NCBI RefSeq assembly: GCF_003992725.1
Contig: NZ_RZNF01000012.1
Coordinates: forward strand, 1-64,000
Source: Rhodomicrobium lacus
Lineage (GTDB): Bacteria; Pseudomonadota; Alphaproteobacteria; Rhizobiales; Rhodomicrobiaceae
Direction: 5' to 3'
Length of the DNA stretch: 64,000 bases
Notes under the pieces: generated by a model
Database searches by the model: none
What the model was told of the DNA's origin: nothing
The model's input: the letters and a program-made list of their open reading frames with translations, nothing else
Program-made: the position numbers and the translations under genes
Shown here: positions 35,428 to 44,587 of the stretch, one piece after another
How the letters are laid out: each line of letters begins with the position of its first letter
Position numbering within the stretch: the stretch's first letter is position 1

Positions 35428-36242
35428 CGATTGAGCCCTCCTTCGCTTGCCATGCCGTTCGTCGCGTCATCGGGCGAACCGATTGCGGGAGCCGCCGACC
35501 ATGTGCCGCCATCGGGTTGCAGCTGCTGAGGCGACGTTTTCGGCTGAGCCTCGCCTGCCGCCGGTTCCTGCCGCTCGACATGCGTGCGGACGTTGCCTTC
35601 GAAGATTGCGCGGCTTTCGCCCCAGTACAGCGTCACACCATCTGCGTGAATCGTGCTCTCATGAAGGCGAACGACAACGGGCGTATTCGAGATCGCCTTC
35701 TGCTCCTTCATGAAGGCAGTCGCGGTCTGGAACTCGGCCACAAGGCCCGGCTCGCGCCGGATCGTGACGCCATTGTTGAACGTGATCTGATCGGCCTTGC
35801 TGTTGTGGGTGCCGTCAGGTGCGGTGAGCGTCGTCACCTTGCCGTCCTGCCCCGTCATGCGGCCGCGCACATTCACGAGATACATTTCATCCGCCTTCAC
35901 CGACGCCTGCGTCGCCGTGTCGGCTGTGAAATCGTAGGATTCGTTCTTCTCGTTCACGCCGCGCACGTGGGGCTCGATCATCTTGAGAGCGCCCTTCTCA
36001 AGCTCGATGGCGCGAACGCTGGCCGTGCCGCGTCCCTTGTCGACCGAAACGCGCAGGAAAGACGGCAGCGCATAAAGGCTGAGAATGCCCATCGCCATCA
36101 GCGGCAGCGCGATCCTCAGGACCCGCACGCGTTGCGAATGTCGCCGTGCGAGCCGGAATTCGCGGTCGCGGTCGACACCGCGTCCCGCTCCCCGCGCCAT
36201 GCCGGGACTGCGGCCGAGGGGAGACGTGGTTGCAACCGCCAT
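35424..36242 (-). CDS. lptC: LPS export protein LptC
   Basis: A 272-residue single-pass membrane protein: cytoplasmic basic N-terminus (about 1-40), membrane helix VLRIALPLMAMGILSLYALP (about 40-60), then an OstA-like periplasmic domain with YDFTADTATQASVKADEMYLVNVRGRM, TLTAPDGTHNSKADQITFNNGV and ADGVTLYWGESRAIFEGNVR. It receives LPS from LptBFG and passes it to LptA. Its start follows GGGGGTGAACG. The C-terminal ~50 residues are Pro/Gly-rich and probably unordered. Confidence 0.9.
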   Translation of the reverse strand: MAVATTSPLGRSPGMARGAGRGVDRDREFRLARRHSQRVRVLRIALPLMAMGILSLYALPSFLRVSVDKGRGTASVRAIELEKGALKMIEPHVRGVNEKNESYDFTADTATQASVKADEMYLVNVRGRMTGQDGKVTTLTAPDGTHNSKADQITFNNGVTIRREPGLVAEFQTATAFMKEQKAISNTPVVVRLHESTIHADGVTLYWGESRAIFEGNVRTHVERQEPAAGEAQPKTSPQQLQPDGGTWSAAPAIGSPDDATNGMASEGGLNR

Positions 36243-36345
36243 CGTTCACCCCCCGCTGCGCCGAGCAAGAAAGCGCGGCGGCCAGATGTCAGGCCGTATC
36301 GCGTTTCCGAACGGAAAACCGGCTCCCGCTTTTCCCGCAATTGCT

Positions 36346-36960
36346 CTAGTGATTGAAGACATCCGCGTCGTCATGCCAGCCTTTCAGGTCGAGTTCGGCG
36401 CGGTAAGGCAGGAAGCCGAAACAGGCCGCCGCCAGCTCGGATCGCCCTTCCCGGACAAGCAGCGCATCGAGCTTTTCCTTCAGGGCGTGCAGGTGAAGCA
36501 CGTCGGATGCCGCGTAGCTGAGTTGCTCCGGCGTGAGTTTCGCCTGCCCCCAGTCGGAAGTCTGCTGCTGCTTCGACAGCTCGACGCCGAGAAGTTCGCG
36601 GCAGAGATCCTTGAGCCCATGACGCTCGGTGAAGGTACGCACGAGCTTCGCCGCGATCTTGGTGCAATAGACGGGACTCGTCTGCACGCCGAGATAATGC
36701 TGCATCACCGCGACGTCGAAGCGTCCGAAATGGAAGATCTTGAGAACCGCGGGGTTGGTGAGCAGCGCCTTCAGATTGGGCGCGTCGTAGCGACCCTTCT
36801 CAAACTGCACGAGATGCGCGTTTCCGTCGCCAGCCGAGAGTTGGACGACGCAAAGCCGGTCGCGGTGCGGCTTGAGGCCCAGCGTTTCCGTATCGATGGC
36901 GACGGAGGCGCCAAAGTCGATACCCGGAGGCAGATCGTTCAGATGCACGGTGATTGTCAT
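36346..36960 (-). CDS. rnd: Ribonuclease D-type 3'-5' exonuclease
   Basis: A 204-residue DEDDy exonuclease of the short alphaproteobacterial form (no HRDC domain). Motif I is VAIDTETLGL, motif II is KIFHFGRFDVAVM, and motif III is LSYAASDVLHLHALK with the Tyr and Asp. It would trim the 3' ends of tRNA and other stable RNAs. The start at 36960 is set by homology; the longer frame to 37029 is rejected. It heads the lptCAB-rpoN gene row, with 103 bp to lptC. Confidence 0.92.
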   Translation of the reverse strand: MTITVHLNDLPPGIDFGASVAIDTETLGLKPHRDRLCVVQLSAGDGNAHLVQFEKGRYDAPNLKALLTNPAVLKIFHFGRFDVAVMQHYLGVQTSPVYCTKIAAKLVRTFTERHGLKDLCRELLGVELSKQQQTSDWGQAKLTPEQLSYAASDVLHLHALKEKLDALLVREGRSELAAACFGFLPYRAELDLKGWHDDADVFNH

Positions 36961-37145
36961 GGTCTGGGCATTTCTTGAGGCACGAGCGGAAAACGGGAGG
37001 AGGGAGCCACAAACGCAAAGTCCACGCAAGACATAGTTTTTCGCAAATTTGGGTTGGCACCGAAACGGTCTTTCGAGACGTAACGGGTATAGATGACCCG
37101 TTACAACTTCGCCTTTCTAGCCTTTTTCTGAAAAGAGAGCCGTTC

Positions 37146-38702
37146 ATGATTGCCCTTGCCCCGCTCAAGACGGCTCTGCCGGCCGCGCTCTTTTTCTTGT
37201 CGGCCGTCGGCGCAAGCCTAGCCGCACCCGATGACGGCCTCATCGAACGAGGCAAGTATCTGGCCACCATCGGCGACTGCGCCGCCTGTCATACCAGGCA
37301 GGGCGGCGAACCGTTCGCGGGCGGTCTCCAGATCCAGACGCCGTTCGGAAGCGTCACTACCCCGAACATCACGCCCGACAAGCGCACGGGCATCGGCGAA
37401 TGGACCGAAGACGAGTTTTACCGGGCATTGCACGAGGGGATCGGCAAGCACGGACAGTATCTCTATCCGGTCTTCCCCTTCACGTCGTTCACCAAGGTCA
37501 GGCGCGATGACGTGAACGCCATCCGGGCCTATCTGATGTCGTTGAAGCCGGTGCATGCGCCGCGCGAAGCCAACAGCCTGGCCTTTCCCTTCGATATTCG
37601 TGAAACGCTGTCGGTGTGGCGCGGTCTCTTCTTCGTACCCGGCGTGTTCGAGCCCGACCCGGCCAGGAGCGAGCAGGTCAATTGGGGTGCCTATCTGGTC
37701 GAAGGGCTCGGCCATTGCGGCCAGTGTCACACGCAACGCAATCTGATGGGCGCGACCATACCGGGTGACGCGCTTCAGGGCGCGGCCGTGCAGGGTTGGT
37801 TCGCGCCGAACATCACCGCCGACATGACGCGTGGTATCGGCTCGTGGAGCGAACAGCAACTCGTCTCCTATCTGGCGTCGGGCGTCGCGCCGATGCGCAG
37901 CATCGCCGAGGGGCCGATGGCGACCGTCGTTCACGACAGCCTTTCAAAACTCAAGATCGAGGATCTTCGCTCGATCGCGGCCTATCTGAAGCAGACGCCC
38001 CCCCGCGCGGACGTCGCGGGCGGCTCGGTTGTGCCTGTTCCCGCGGGCGCAGCGGGCATCTATGTCAGCAATTGCGCGTCGTGCCACGGGCTTGACGGCG
38101 AAGGCTTCAAAGACAGGATTCCGCCGTTGTCGAAGAACGGCACGGTGAATGCCGAACAGCCCCAGGACATCATCAAGGCGGTCCTTGCCGGTCTCCCGGC
38201 TACGCAACAATATGGTCCGATGCCTTCTTTCGCGGCATATCTGAGCGACGGAGACATCGCGGCGGTGGCGAATTACGTCCGGTCGCGCTGGGGCAACAAC
38301 GCTCCGACCGACGCCGACAGCTTCCTCGTGCGCGAGATCAGGCAGTCGACTCCCATCATGCTGGCTGGGGGCGAAGGCAGCACCCAATGCCCGCCGCCCT
38401 TGAACGAGAAGGAGCGCGTGGTGATGGATAAGGCCAAGGCAGAGGCCGGCGATCTCCTTCGGACGACGCAGGGAGGAAACCTGGTGCTGCGAATTCGGGA
38501 GATTCTGCCGAAGGTCAGGGCCGCAGTTCATCATGCGTCCGAAGCGGACATCGTGAATGGCCTGACAGCCGCGTTTTGCCCCGTCGTTGCGGATCGCGAG
38601 ACGATGACGGTCGCACAGAAGCGGAACCTGCTCGATATCTTCGCGCAAATTACCTATGCCGAAGCGAGCGGCATGCTGGGCCGGCGTCCCTCGCGGCAGT
38701 AA
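37146..38702 (+). CDS. Tri-haem cytochrome c, dehydrogenase subunit type
   Basis: A 518-residue exported cytochrome. Signal peptide about 1-27 (ASLAA). Three haem sites are CAACH (45-49), CGQCH and CASCH, with a GEPFAGG-type segment after the first. This is the plan of the cytochrome subunit of membrane-bound alcohol, gluconate or aldehyde dehydrogenases, which feed electrons to ubiquinol oxidase. An extra C-terminal stretch of about 110 residues follows the third domain (SFLVREIRQSTP onward) and is not part of the common layout. No catalytic subunit is next to it. AAAGAGAG precedes the ATG at 37146. Confidence 0.88.
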   Translation: MIALAPLKTALPAALFFLSAVGASLAAPDDGLIERGKYLATIGDCAACHTRQGGEPFAGGLQIQTPFGSVTTPNITPDKRTGIGEWTEDEFYRALHEGIGKHGQYLYPVFPFTSFTKVRRDDVNAIRAYLMSLKPVHAPREANSLAFPFDIRETLSVWRGLFFVPGVFEPDPARSEQVNWGAYLVEGLGHCGQCHTQRNLMGATIPGDALQGAAVQGWFAPNITADMTRGIGSWSEQQLVSYLASGVAPMRSIAEGPMATVVHDSLSKLKIEDLRSIAAYLKQTPPRADVAGGSVVPVPAGAAGIYVSNCASCHGLDGEGFKDRIPPLSKNGTVNAEQPQDIIKAVLAGLPATQQYGPMPSFAAYLSDGDIAAVANYVRSRWGNNAPTDADSFLVREIRQSTPIMLAGGEGSTQCPPPLNEKERVVMDKAKAEAGDLLRTTQGGNLVLRIREILPKVRAAVHHASEADIVNGLTAAFCPVVADRETMTVAQKRNLLDIFAQITYAEASGMLGRRPSRQ

Positions 38703-38717
38703 TGCGACCGCGCGAAC

Positions 38718-38960
38718 TCAGGTCGAGACAGACACCGGCGCTGTCTTGACCCGTGCCATTTCATCCGAAACCCAGTCGAGAATGTGAGCCAGCGCCAGCA
38801 TGGGCGGCACGCCGTGGTCGATGGCCTTCTCGAACCCCTCGATGACGGAAGAGCGAAGGGCATCGACCGCTTCTTCTTCTCCCACCACACGATCGGTGCC
38901 GGTGCGAAGCAGCGTCTCGAAAAGGTCGATCTCGATCTGCGAGGTTTGATGCATGAGCAT
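38718..38960 (-). CDS. Small hypothetical protein
   Basis: An 80-residue soluble protein, MLMHQTSQIEIDLFETLLRT, GEEEAVDALRSSVIEGFEKA and HGVPPMLALAHILDWVSDEM. It reads as three amphipathic helices. It is convergent with the tri-haem cytochrome gene, 15 bp from its end. No clear ribosome site is seen. No family is recognised; the sequence is coherent enough to be a gene. Confidence 0.6.
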   Translation of the reverse strand: MLMHQTSQIEIDLFETLLRTGTDRVVGEEEAVDALRSSVIEGFEKAIDHGVPPMLALAHILDWVSDEMARVKTAPVSVST

Positions 38961-39429
38961 TGGTTAATCCTCATTTTTTCAACAAATTACAAACTAGAGA
39001 AAACGCCAGTGGTTGACTACTGCCCGTCTTGCAAGCAGACAGACAAACAATCGTGTACCGATGCAATAAAAACACATAAAACTTGCACGACACTGGACTA
39101 ACTCAACCCATGTTCAGAGTGACGCGAGTAAAACATCTTGTACTTATGATGCAGCGCTTAGAAAAGACGTGGGGCATGGCTCCGTTCGGACGTCTATTTG
39201 ACTGGCGTTTCATGCCTGCTGGCGGCATTCTCTGACATCTCTCGCCATAGCATGCCGAGAGGTTGAAAAAGGCGCCGCGTCCCCAAGGCTCACGCTTCCC
39301 GCCGATATCCCGAGTTCTGAGCCTTCGCGAATACGATGCCAGGCCGCTGGCGGCATACACTTTTTCCCAAGTCCAAAACTCTCTTTAAGCTCAAAAGCTC
39401 TCTTTCAGCCGCGCATCCCTGGTTGAAAA
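38961..39429. other. Intergenic gap, nothing recognised
   Basis: About 470 bp, A/T-richer than the flanking genes. A few short frames on both strands lack start signals. It should hold the promoter for the small gene 38718-38960 on the minus strand. Confidence 0.45.
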
Positions 39430-39469
39430 AAAGCGCAAAAAAAAGCGGGGACCGACAGGCCCCCGCTCC
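39430..39469 (-). terminator. Terminator after petABC
   Basis: On the minus strand, AGCGGGGGCC and GGTCCCCGCT form a stem with a TGTC loop region, followed by eight T and then GCGC and seven T. It lies about 30 bp after the cytochrome c1 stop at 39500 and closes the bc1 operon. Confidence 0.92.
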
Positions 39470-39499
39470 GGGATTTCGTGGCGATTTGTCCGCCGTGCG

Positions 39500-40384
39500 T
39501 CAGTGTTTGACGTTGCGCCAGATCAGCTTCTTCGAAGTGTAGAGCAGACCGGCGAGAATGATCAGATAAACCAGCACCCATGCGCCGAGCTTCTTGCGGT
39601 CGGCCAGGGTCGGCTCAGCTGCCCACGCCAGGAACGCGGTCACGTCCTTCGCCTGCTGGTCGAGGGTGTTAGGCGTTCCGTCGTCGTAATCCACCGCACC
39701 GTCGGTGAGCGGCTGCGGCATGCCGATCTGATGGCCGGGGAACACGCGGTTGTAGCTCAGGCCCGGCAGCAGGTTGAAGGTTGCCGGCGGCTCCGTATAT
39801 CCGTTCAGGAGAGCGTGCACATAGTCCGCGCCCTGCTCCTGATACTGCGTCAGGACGTCCTTAAGCATAATGAACGGAAAAGCGTACCACTCGACTTCCC
39901 GTTCGACCGTGCGGGCCTTCGTGATCAGCGACAGATCCGGCGGAACCGCGCCGTTCAAAGCTGCCGCAGCTTCCTTGTCGTTCTTGAACGGGCCGACGAA
40001 CAGGTCGGACAGCTTCGCCGGACGCATGTTCACTTCGCCAGCATCGTTGAAGCCATCGGCAACCTGCTTCTGGGCGGCGTAAGCCTCGACCTCTTCCTTG
40101 GGCAGTTCGGGACCACCCGGCTGCGTGAGGTTGCGGTACGACAGGTGGGCCAGATTATGACAGTTCTGGCAAACCGTCTGGTACACCTTGAAGCCGCGGC
40201 GAAGCTGCTGCTTGTCGAAATAGCCGGAGAGGCCGCCAAAGGTCCATTCCAGACGCGGAACCTGGAAATGTTCCGCCGTCTCGGAGGCCGACGCCGGCGC
40301 GCTGACCGCCGTCACGGAGAGAACTGAGCCGATCACGAACGCTCCGAGCGAGCGGCGCACAAGGCTCGATGTCATCGTCGTCAT
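39500..40384 (-). CDS. petC: Cytochrome c1 of the bc1 complex
   Basis: A 294-residue membrane-anchored cytochrome. Signal sequence about 1-34, haem site CQNCH in FKVYQTVCQNCHNLAHLSYR, sixth ligand region LPGLSYNRVFPGHQIGMPQPL with its Met, and a C-terminal anchor helix LGAWVLVYLIILAGLLYTSK. It takes electrons from the Rieske protein and passes them to cytochrome c. Last gene of petA-petB-petC, 12 bp after petB. Here cytochrome b and c1 are separate genes, unlike the fused fbcH of Bradyrhizobium. Confidence 0.96.
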   Translation of the reverse strand: MTTMTSSLVRRSLGAFVIGSVLSVTAVSAPASASETAEHFQVPRLEWTFGGLSGYFDKQQLRRGFKVYQTVCQNCHNLAHLSYRNLTQPGGPELPKEEVEAYAAQKQVADGFNDAGEVNMRPAKLSDLFVGPFKNDKEAAAALNGAVPPDLSLITKARTVEREVEWYAFPFIMLKDVLTQYQEQGADYVHALLNGYTEPPATFNLLPGLSYNRVFPGHQIGMPQPLTDGAVDYDDGTPNTLDQQAKDVTAFLAWAAEPTLADRKKLGAWVLVYLIILAGLLYTSKKLIWRNVKH

Positions 40385-40395
40385 TGTCTGGTCTC

Positions 40396-41673
40396 CTACT
40401 CGGCCGCCACGGGGCGCGTGCCACGGCCAGACCCGTCGTCCGATTTATGCGTGAAGGTGTCTGCGATCGAGTCCGGCTGCGGTTTCGGTGTCTCATAGAT
40501 ACCGACCACCGGCATGACGATCAGGAAGAAGGCGAAGTAGTAAAGCGTGAAGAACTGCGAAGCCAGCGTCGACGTCTCGGTGACCGGAACAGCACCCAGA
40601 TAGCCGAGCGCAAGGCACGAGAACAGGAACGCCCAGAAGAACCAGCGGAAGATCGGCCGGTAGTTCAGCGAGCGCACGCGCGACGTGTCAAGCCAGGGGA
40701 TGAAGAACAGCACGGCAATCGCGCCGAACATCGCAATCACGCCGCCGAGCTTGGACGGCACCGCGCGCAGGATCGCGTAGAAAGGCAGGAAGTACCATTC
40801 CGGCACGATGTGCGGAGGCGTCAGCAGCGGATTGGCGGGCACGTAGTTCACAGCGTCGCCGAGATAGTTCGGCGTGAAGAAGATGAAGTACGCGAAGAGG
40901 ACGCCGAACACCGCGAGGGCGAAGAGATCCTTGGTCGTGAAGTACGCGTAGAAGGGCAGCGTTTCCTTCTCGACGTTCTTGACCTCGACGCCGGTCGGGT
41001 TGTTGGAGCCGACGACGTGCAACGCCCAGACGTGCAGCGCGACAAGACCGACGAGCACAAAGGGAAGCAGGTAGTGCAAGCTGAAAAGACGGTTGAGCGT
41101 CGCGTTATCGACGGAGAAACCACCCCAGATCCACTGCACAAGCGTGGTGCCGAGGCCCGAATAGATCGAGTCGAGCGACGAAAACAGGTTGGTGATCACG
41201 GTCACGGCCCAGAAGCTCATCTGTCCCCAGATCAGCGAGTAACCCATGAACGCCGTCGCCATCATGACGAGGAAGATCGCCACGCCGATCATCCACAGCA
41301 CCTCACGCGGCGCCTTGTAGGAGCCGTAGTAGATGCCGCGGAAGATGTGGATATATACGGCGAGGAAGAACATCGACGCGCCGACCGCGTGCGCATAGCG
41401 AAGCAGCCAGCCGTAGTTCACGTCGCGCATGATCTTTTCGACCGAGTCGAACGCGAGCGCGGTGTTGGGTGCGAAGTGCATCGCGAGGATGACGCCCGTA
41501 ACGATCTGGGCGACGAGCATGAACGCGAGGATCGCGCCGAAGGTCCAGAGGTAGTTGAGGTTGCGAGGCGTCGGGAAAGCCATGAAGTCCGCTATGAAGC
41601 GGATGATCGGCAACCGCTCGTCTAGCCAGCGTGTTACCGAGGTCTTCGGTTCGTATGTGGAAGCGTGGGACAT
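40396..41673 (-). CDS. petB: Cytochrome b of the bc1 complex
   Basis: A 425-residue multi-pass protein with eight membrane helices. The haem-ligand helices show [22 protein letters not shown] and [20 protein letters not shown], and the quinol site has the PEWY motif in [17 protein letters not shown]. It oxidises ubiquinol at the Qo site and reduces quinone at Qi. Both the conserved CD loop [14 protein letters not shown] and the N-terminal WLDERLPI are present. Second gene of the operon, 30 bp after petA. Confidence 0.97.
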   Translation of the reverse strand: MSHASTYEPKTSVTRWLDERLPIIRFIADFMAFPTPRNLNYLWTFGAILAFMLVAQIVTGVILAMHFAPNTALAFDSVEKIMRDVNYGWLLRYAHAVGASMFFLAVYIHIFRGIYYGSYKAPREVLWMIGVAIFLVMMATAFMGYSLIWGQMSFWAVTVITNLFSSLDSIYSGLGTTLVQWIWGGFSVDNATLNRLFSLHYLLPFVLVGLVALHVWALHVVGSNNPTGVEVKNVEKETLPFYAYFTTKDLFALAVFGVLFAYFIFFTPNYLGDAVNYVPANPLLTPPHIVPEWYFLPFYAILRAVPSKLGGVIAMFGAIAVLFFIPWLDTSRVRSLNYRPIFRWFFWAFLFSCLALGYLGAVPVTETSTLASQFFTLYYFAFFLIVMPVVGIYETPKPQPDSIADTFTHKSDDGSGRGTRPVAAE

Positions 41674-41703
41674 TTCAGAAAAACCTTCTCGGAATGGCGG
41701 GAA

Positions 41704-42288
41704 CTAGCCGATCAGAATCTTTGTGTCCGTCGTAAACTGGTACGGCGGGACGTCGAGATTGCGCGGCGCCGGTCCCTGGCGAATTCGCCCGGCGGTGTCG
41801 TACATCGAACCGTGGCAGGGGCAGAACCAGCCGCCATACAGGCCCCTGTCGTCGCCCGGGGCCTGGCCCTTCGGTACGCAGCCGAGATGGGTGCAGATGC
41901 CGATCAGCACGAGCCACTGTTCCTTGCCGGCTTTCGTGCGGTTTGCATCGGTCGCGGGCAGATCGGACGGCGCTCCGAGCACCTCCGCGTAGGGGTCTTT
42001 GAGGTCCGAAACCTGGACGGCCTGGGCCTTCTTGATTTCGTCAGCCGTGCGGTGACGGATGAACACCGGCTTGCCGCGCCAGAGCACGGTGATCGCACCG
42101 CCCTCCGGAACCGGCGTCAGATCGACGTCGATCGACGCGAGCGAGAGCGCCGACGCGTCGGGGTTCATCTGATCGATCAGCGGCCAGAGCGCGGCGGCCG
42201 CTCCGACAGCCGCGAATGCCGTGGTTGCGAGATAGATGAAATCACGGCGCGACACGTCGCCTTGATCACCGTCGTATGTTGTGGCCAT
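41704..42288 (-). CDS. petA: Rieske iron-sulfur protein of the bc1 complex
   Basis: A 194-residue protein with an uncleaved Tat-type anchor (SRRDFIYLATTAFAAVGAAA) and the 2Fe-2S ligand boxes CTHLGC and CPCHGS. It shuttles electrons from quinol to cytochrome c1. ATG 42288 is chosen because MATTYDGDQGDVSRRDF is the normal family start; the frame opens farther upstream to 42372 without a reason. First gene of petABC, divergent from trmL with about 118 bp between starts, which must include both promoters. Confidence 0.96.
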   Translation of the reverse strand: MATTYDGDQGDVSRRDFIYLATTAFAAVGAAAALWPLIDQMNPDASALSLASIDVDLTPVPEGGAITVLWRGKPVFIRHRTADEIKKAQAVQVSDLKDPYAEVLGAPSDLPATDANRTKAGKEQWLVLIGICTHLGCVPKGQAPGDDRGLYGGWFCPCHGSMYDTAGRIRQGPAPRNLDVPPYQFTTDTKILIG

Positions 42289-42406
42289 CGGAAGTTCAAC
42301 CTTGTAGGACGTTTTGCGGGAGCGAAAAAATCGTGCTCTTATGCATGCAATCGATTTCCGTGTCCATGGCACAATTTAGCTCGACCATCCACGGGGACCG
42401 CTCCTG

Positions 42407-42871
42407 ATGCGTGTAGCTTTATATCAACCAGACATTCCGCAAAATACAGGCACGATCTTGCGGATGGCGGCATGTCTAAACGTCGCAGTCGACATCATCG
42501 AGCCTTGCGGATTCGATTTGTCCGACCGGGCGCTTCGGCGCGCAGCCCTCGACTATTACGACAAGGTGAGGCTGCAACGCCATGCTTCTTTTGAAGATTT
42601 CTTAAACGATATCAACATGAGCGGCAGAAGGCTGGTCCTTATGACGACGAAGGGCGCCACGCCCTATCACGATGTGTTGTTTCGCGAAGACGACGTAATT
42701 CTGGCGGGCCGCGAAAGCGCGGGCGTGCCGGAGAGAGTCCACGAATGCGCGCATTTGCGGGTCCGCATTCCCATGCGGGAAAGTCTTCGGTCGTTGAATG
42801 TCGCGGTGTCGATGGCCATGGTTCTCGGTGAAGCCCTTGGCCAGACTGGCGGTTTTTCGCATTTCCTGTAG
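42407..42871 (+). CDS. trmL: tRNA (cytidine(34)-2'-O)-methyltransferase
   Basis: A 154-residue SPOUT-fold enzyme. N-terminal LYQPDIPQNTGTILRMAACL, then LVLMTTKGATPYHDV, the cofactor-knot segment LAGRESAGVPERVHECAHLRVRIPM and the closing SLNVAVSMAMVLGEALGQTG are characteristic. It methylates the wobble base C34 or cmnm5U34 of tRNA-Leu. Length fits the family. It lies divergently from petA and 48 bp before hemF on the same strand. Confidence 0.94.
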   Translation: MRVALYQPDIPQNTGTILRMAACLNVAVDIIEPCGFDLSDRALRRAALDYYDKVRLQRHASFEDFLNDINMSGRRLVLMTTKGATPYHDVLFREDDVILAGRESAGVPERVHECAHLRVRIPMRESLRSLNVAVSMAMVLGEALGQTGGFSHFL

Positions 42872-42919
42872 AAAGGTGGCGATTCTATCCCTTCCCGGAA
42901 CGCCAAGCGGCGGAGCGCC

Positions 42920-43867
42920 ATGCCGAGACACAGCCAAACGCGCATATCTGACATGCCGAAAACGCAATCCTCGCCTTCGGAAAATTCCAATCCGTTCCAC
43001 TCCGAGATGTCGAAGGCGCGTGTCTGGTTCGCTTCGCTGCGTAATGACATCTGCACGGAGTTCGAGCGGATCGAGGATGAACTGAAAAGCGGACCGCATG
43101 CCGGCCTGGCGCCGGGGCGCTTCGAGAAGACGCCCTGGCGGCGCACCGACCACACCGGCGAGGATGGCGGAGGCGGAACCATGGCGATGATGCATGGCCG
43201 CGTTTTCGAGAAGGTCGGCGTGCATGTTTCCACCGTTCACGGCGAGTTCGCACCCGAATTTCGCGCGGCGATTCCCGGCTCCGAGGCAGATCCCCGGTTT
43301 CGCGCGTCGGGAATTTCCCTGATTGCGCATATGCGCAACCCGAATGTGCCGACCGTGCACCTCAACACGCGCTTCATCGTGACATCGAAATGGTGGTTCG
43401 GCGGCGGCTCCGACCTGACGCCGATGCTCGCGAAGCGGCGGCGCGCGGAAGACCCCGACGTGCTGGATTTCCACGCCGCGTTCCGGTCCGCCTGCCTCAA
43501 ACACCCTGTCGCCGATTACGGCCGCTACAAGGAATGGTGCGACGAATATTTCTATCTTCCCCATCGGCGGGAGCCGCGCGGCATGGGCGGCATTTTCTAC
43601 GACTATCATAACTCCGGCAATTGGGATGCCGACTTCGCCTTCACGCAGGATGTGGGGCGCGCCTTCCTCGCCGTCGTGCCGAAGCTCATCCGGCGCAACA
43701 TGAATGCGCCCTGGAGCGAGGCGGACCGCGACGAGCAGCTCGTCCGACGGGGTCGGTATGTCGAGTTCAACCTGCTTTACGACCGCGGCACGGTTTTCGG
43801 GCTGAAGACCGGCGGCAATGTCGATTCGATCCTGTCGTCGATGCCGCCCGTGGTGAAATGGCCGTGA
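42920..43867 (+). CDS. hemF: Oxygen-dependent coproporphyrinogen III oxidase
   Basis: A 315-residue HemF. Signatures are [60 protein letters not shown] and [22 protein letters not shown]. It converts coproporphyrinogen III to protoporphyrinogen IX with oxygen, serving haem and (bacterio)chlorophyll synthesis. ATG 42920 is used, with ATG 42953 as an alternative. Its 3' end overlaps, on the other strand, the frame of the decayed gene at 43777-44378. Confidence 0.94.
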   Translation: MPRHSQTRISDMPKTQSSPSENSNPFHSEMSKARVWFASLRNDICTEFERIEDELKSGPHAGLAPGRFEKTPWRRTDHTGEDGGGGTMAMMHGRVFEKVGVHVSTVHGEFAPEFRAAIPGSEADPRFRASGISLIAHMRNPNVPTVHLNTRFIVTSKWWFGGGSDLTPMLAKRRRAEDPDVLDFHAAFRSACLKHPVADYGRYKEWCDEYFYLPHRREPRGMGGIFYDYHNSGNWDADFAFTQDVGRAFLAVVPKLIRRNMNAPWSEADRDEQLVRRGRYVEFNLLYDRGTVFGLKTGGNVDSILSSMPPVVKWP

Positions 43868-44378
43868 GGCAGGAGCGAAATTGCTCGGCAATTATCCTCG
43901 CCGCCCTCAACCCGGCGCAGATCGGTTGTAACATCGATCACGCCGGGAATAAGCCACAAGGCATCGCGTAACAAAAACCTGTAGCTATTTGTATGGGGAA
44001 CGAAGGTTGATTGATCTCGCACGACCTTTGCAGGGATAAGGATCGCTCGCACGACGCAAAATGCGTCATCGAATAATACGGCGGCGAGCACGTCGAATCC
44101 ATCAAGATCGCGAATGGCGGAGAGCTGACGTGACTTGTTACGTCTATGCAAGCGGCGCCCTTTGATCTGGTAGTGAACGCCGCCCGCTCCTATCGCGTCA
44201 AACGCCTTGGCCGAGTTGGGCTCCTGTACCCAGCAAAGGCTTTGCAAAACAGATATTCGGCGAGATCGCCTGTCGGGTTATTGGCAGACCGCAGCACATT
44301 GCGATCCCTCAACTCATCAGAGACCGCCGCGTGAATGGCAAGCAGCTCGGCAATCGACTTGTCGCGCAAAAAATCCAT
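43777..44378 (-). pseudogene. DUF6998-like protein, frameshifted
   Basis: Two adjoining minus-strand frames together read as one protein. The first, from ATG 44378, is MDFLRDKSIAELLAIHAAVS ... NNPTGDLAEYLFCKAF. The second continues WVQEPNSAKAFDAIGAGGVHYQIKGRR ... QLSAIRDLDGFDVLAAVLFDD. This fits the DUF6998 pattern (NNP.GD.AE ... EPNSAKG.DA ... YQIKGRR). Loss of a single base near 44231-44235, in what should be a Gly codon before Trp, splits the frame. The C-terminal end runs into the antisense of hemF, so the true end is uncertain. The family is unassigned; a nuclease-like fold has been suggested by its motif, which I cannot confirm. Confidence 0.7.
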
Positions 44379-44435
44379 CGCGTACGAGGTCTTGTGCAAA
44401 AAAGCATTTAGAAAGAACACTGTGGGGGTGTTGAA

Positions 44436-44513
44436 TGGTCGGAGCGAGAGGATTTGAACCTCCGACCCCCGGTCCCCCAGACCGGTGCGCTAACCGGGCT
44501 GCGCTACGCTCCG
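44436..44513 (-). tRNA. tRNA-Pro (GGG)
   Basis: On the minus strand the cloverleaf is acceptor CGGAGCG paired with CGCTCCG, anticodon stem CCGGT/ACCGG around CTGGGGG (anticodon GGG), T arm GGAGG-TTCAAAT-CCTCT, and an encoded CCA end. It lies downstream of ihfA, a place where many alphaproteobacteria have this tRNA. Confidence 0.97.
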
Positions 44514-44587
44514 TTGCCGCGCACTTTGCGGGCAATCGGCCCGCCCGTCAAGCATTGTAACGGGCCGATTTCATTATGACGCGCCGA

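Noticed and set aside
39103-39360. 85-codon minus-strand frame between the cytochrome genes
   Set aside because: No start signal or protein-like pattern; the region is probably non-coding.
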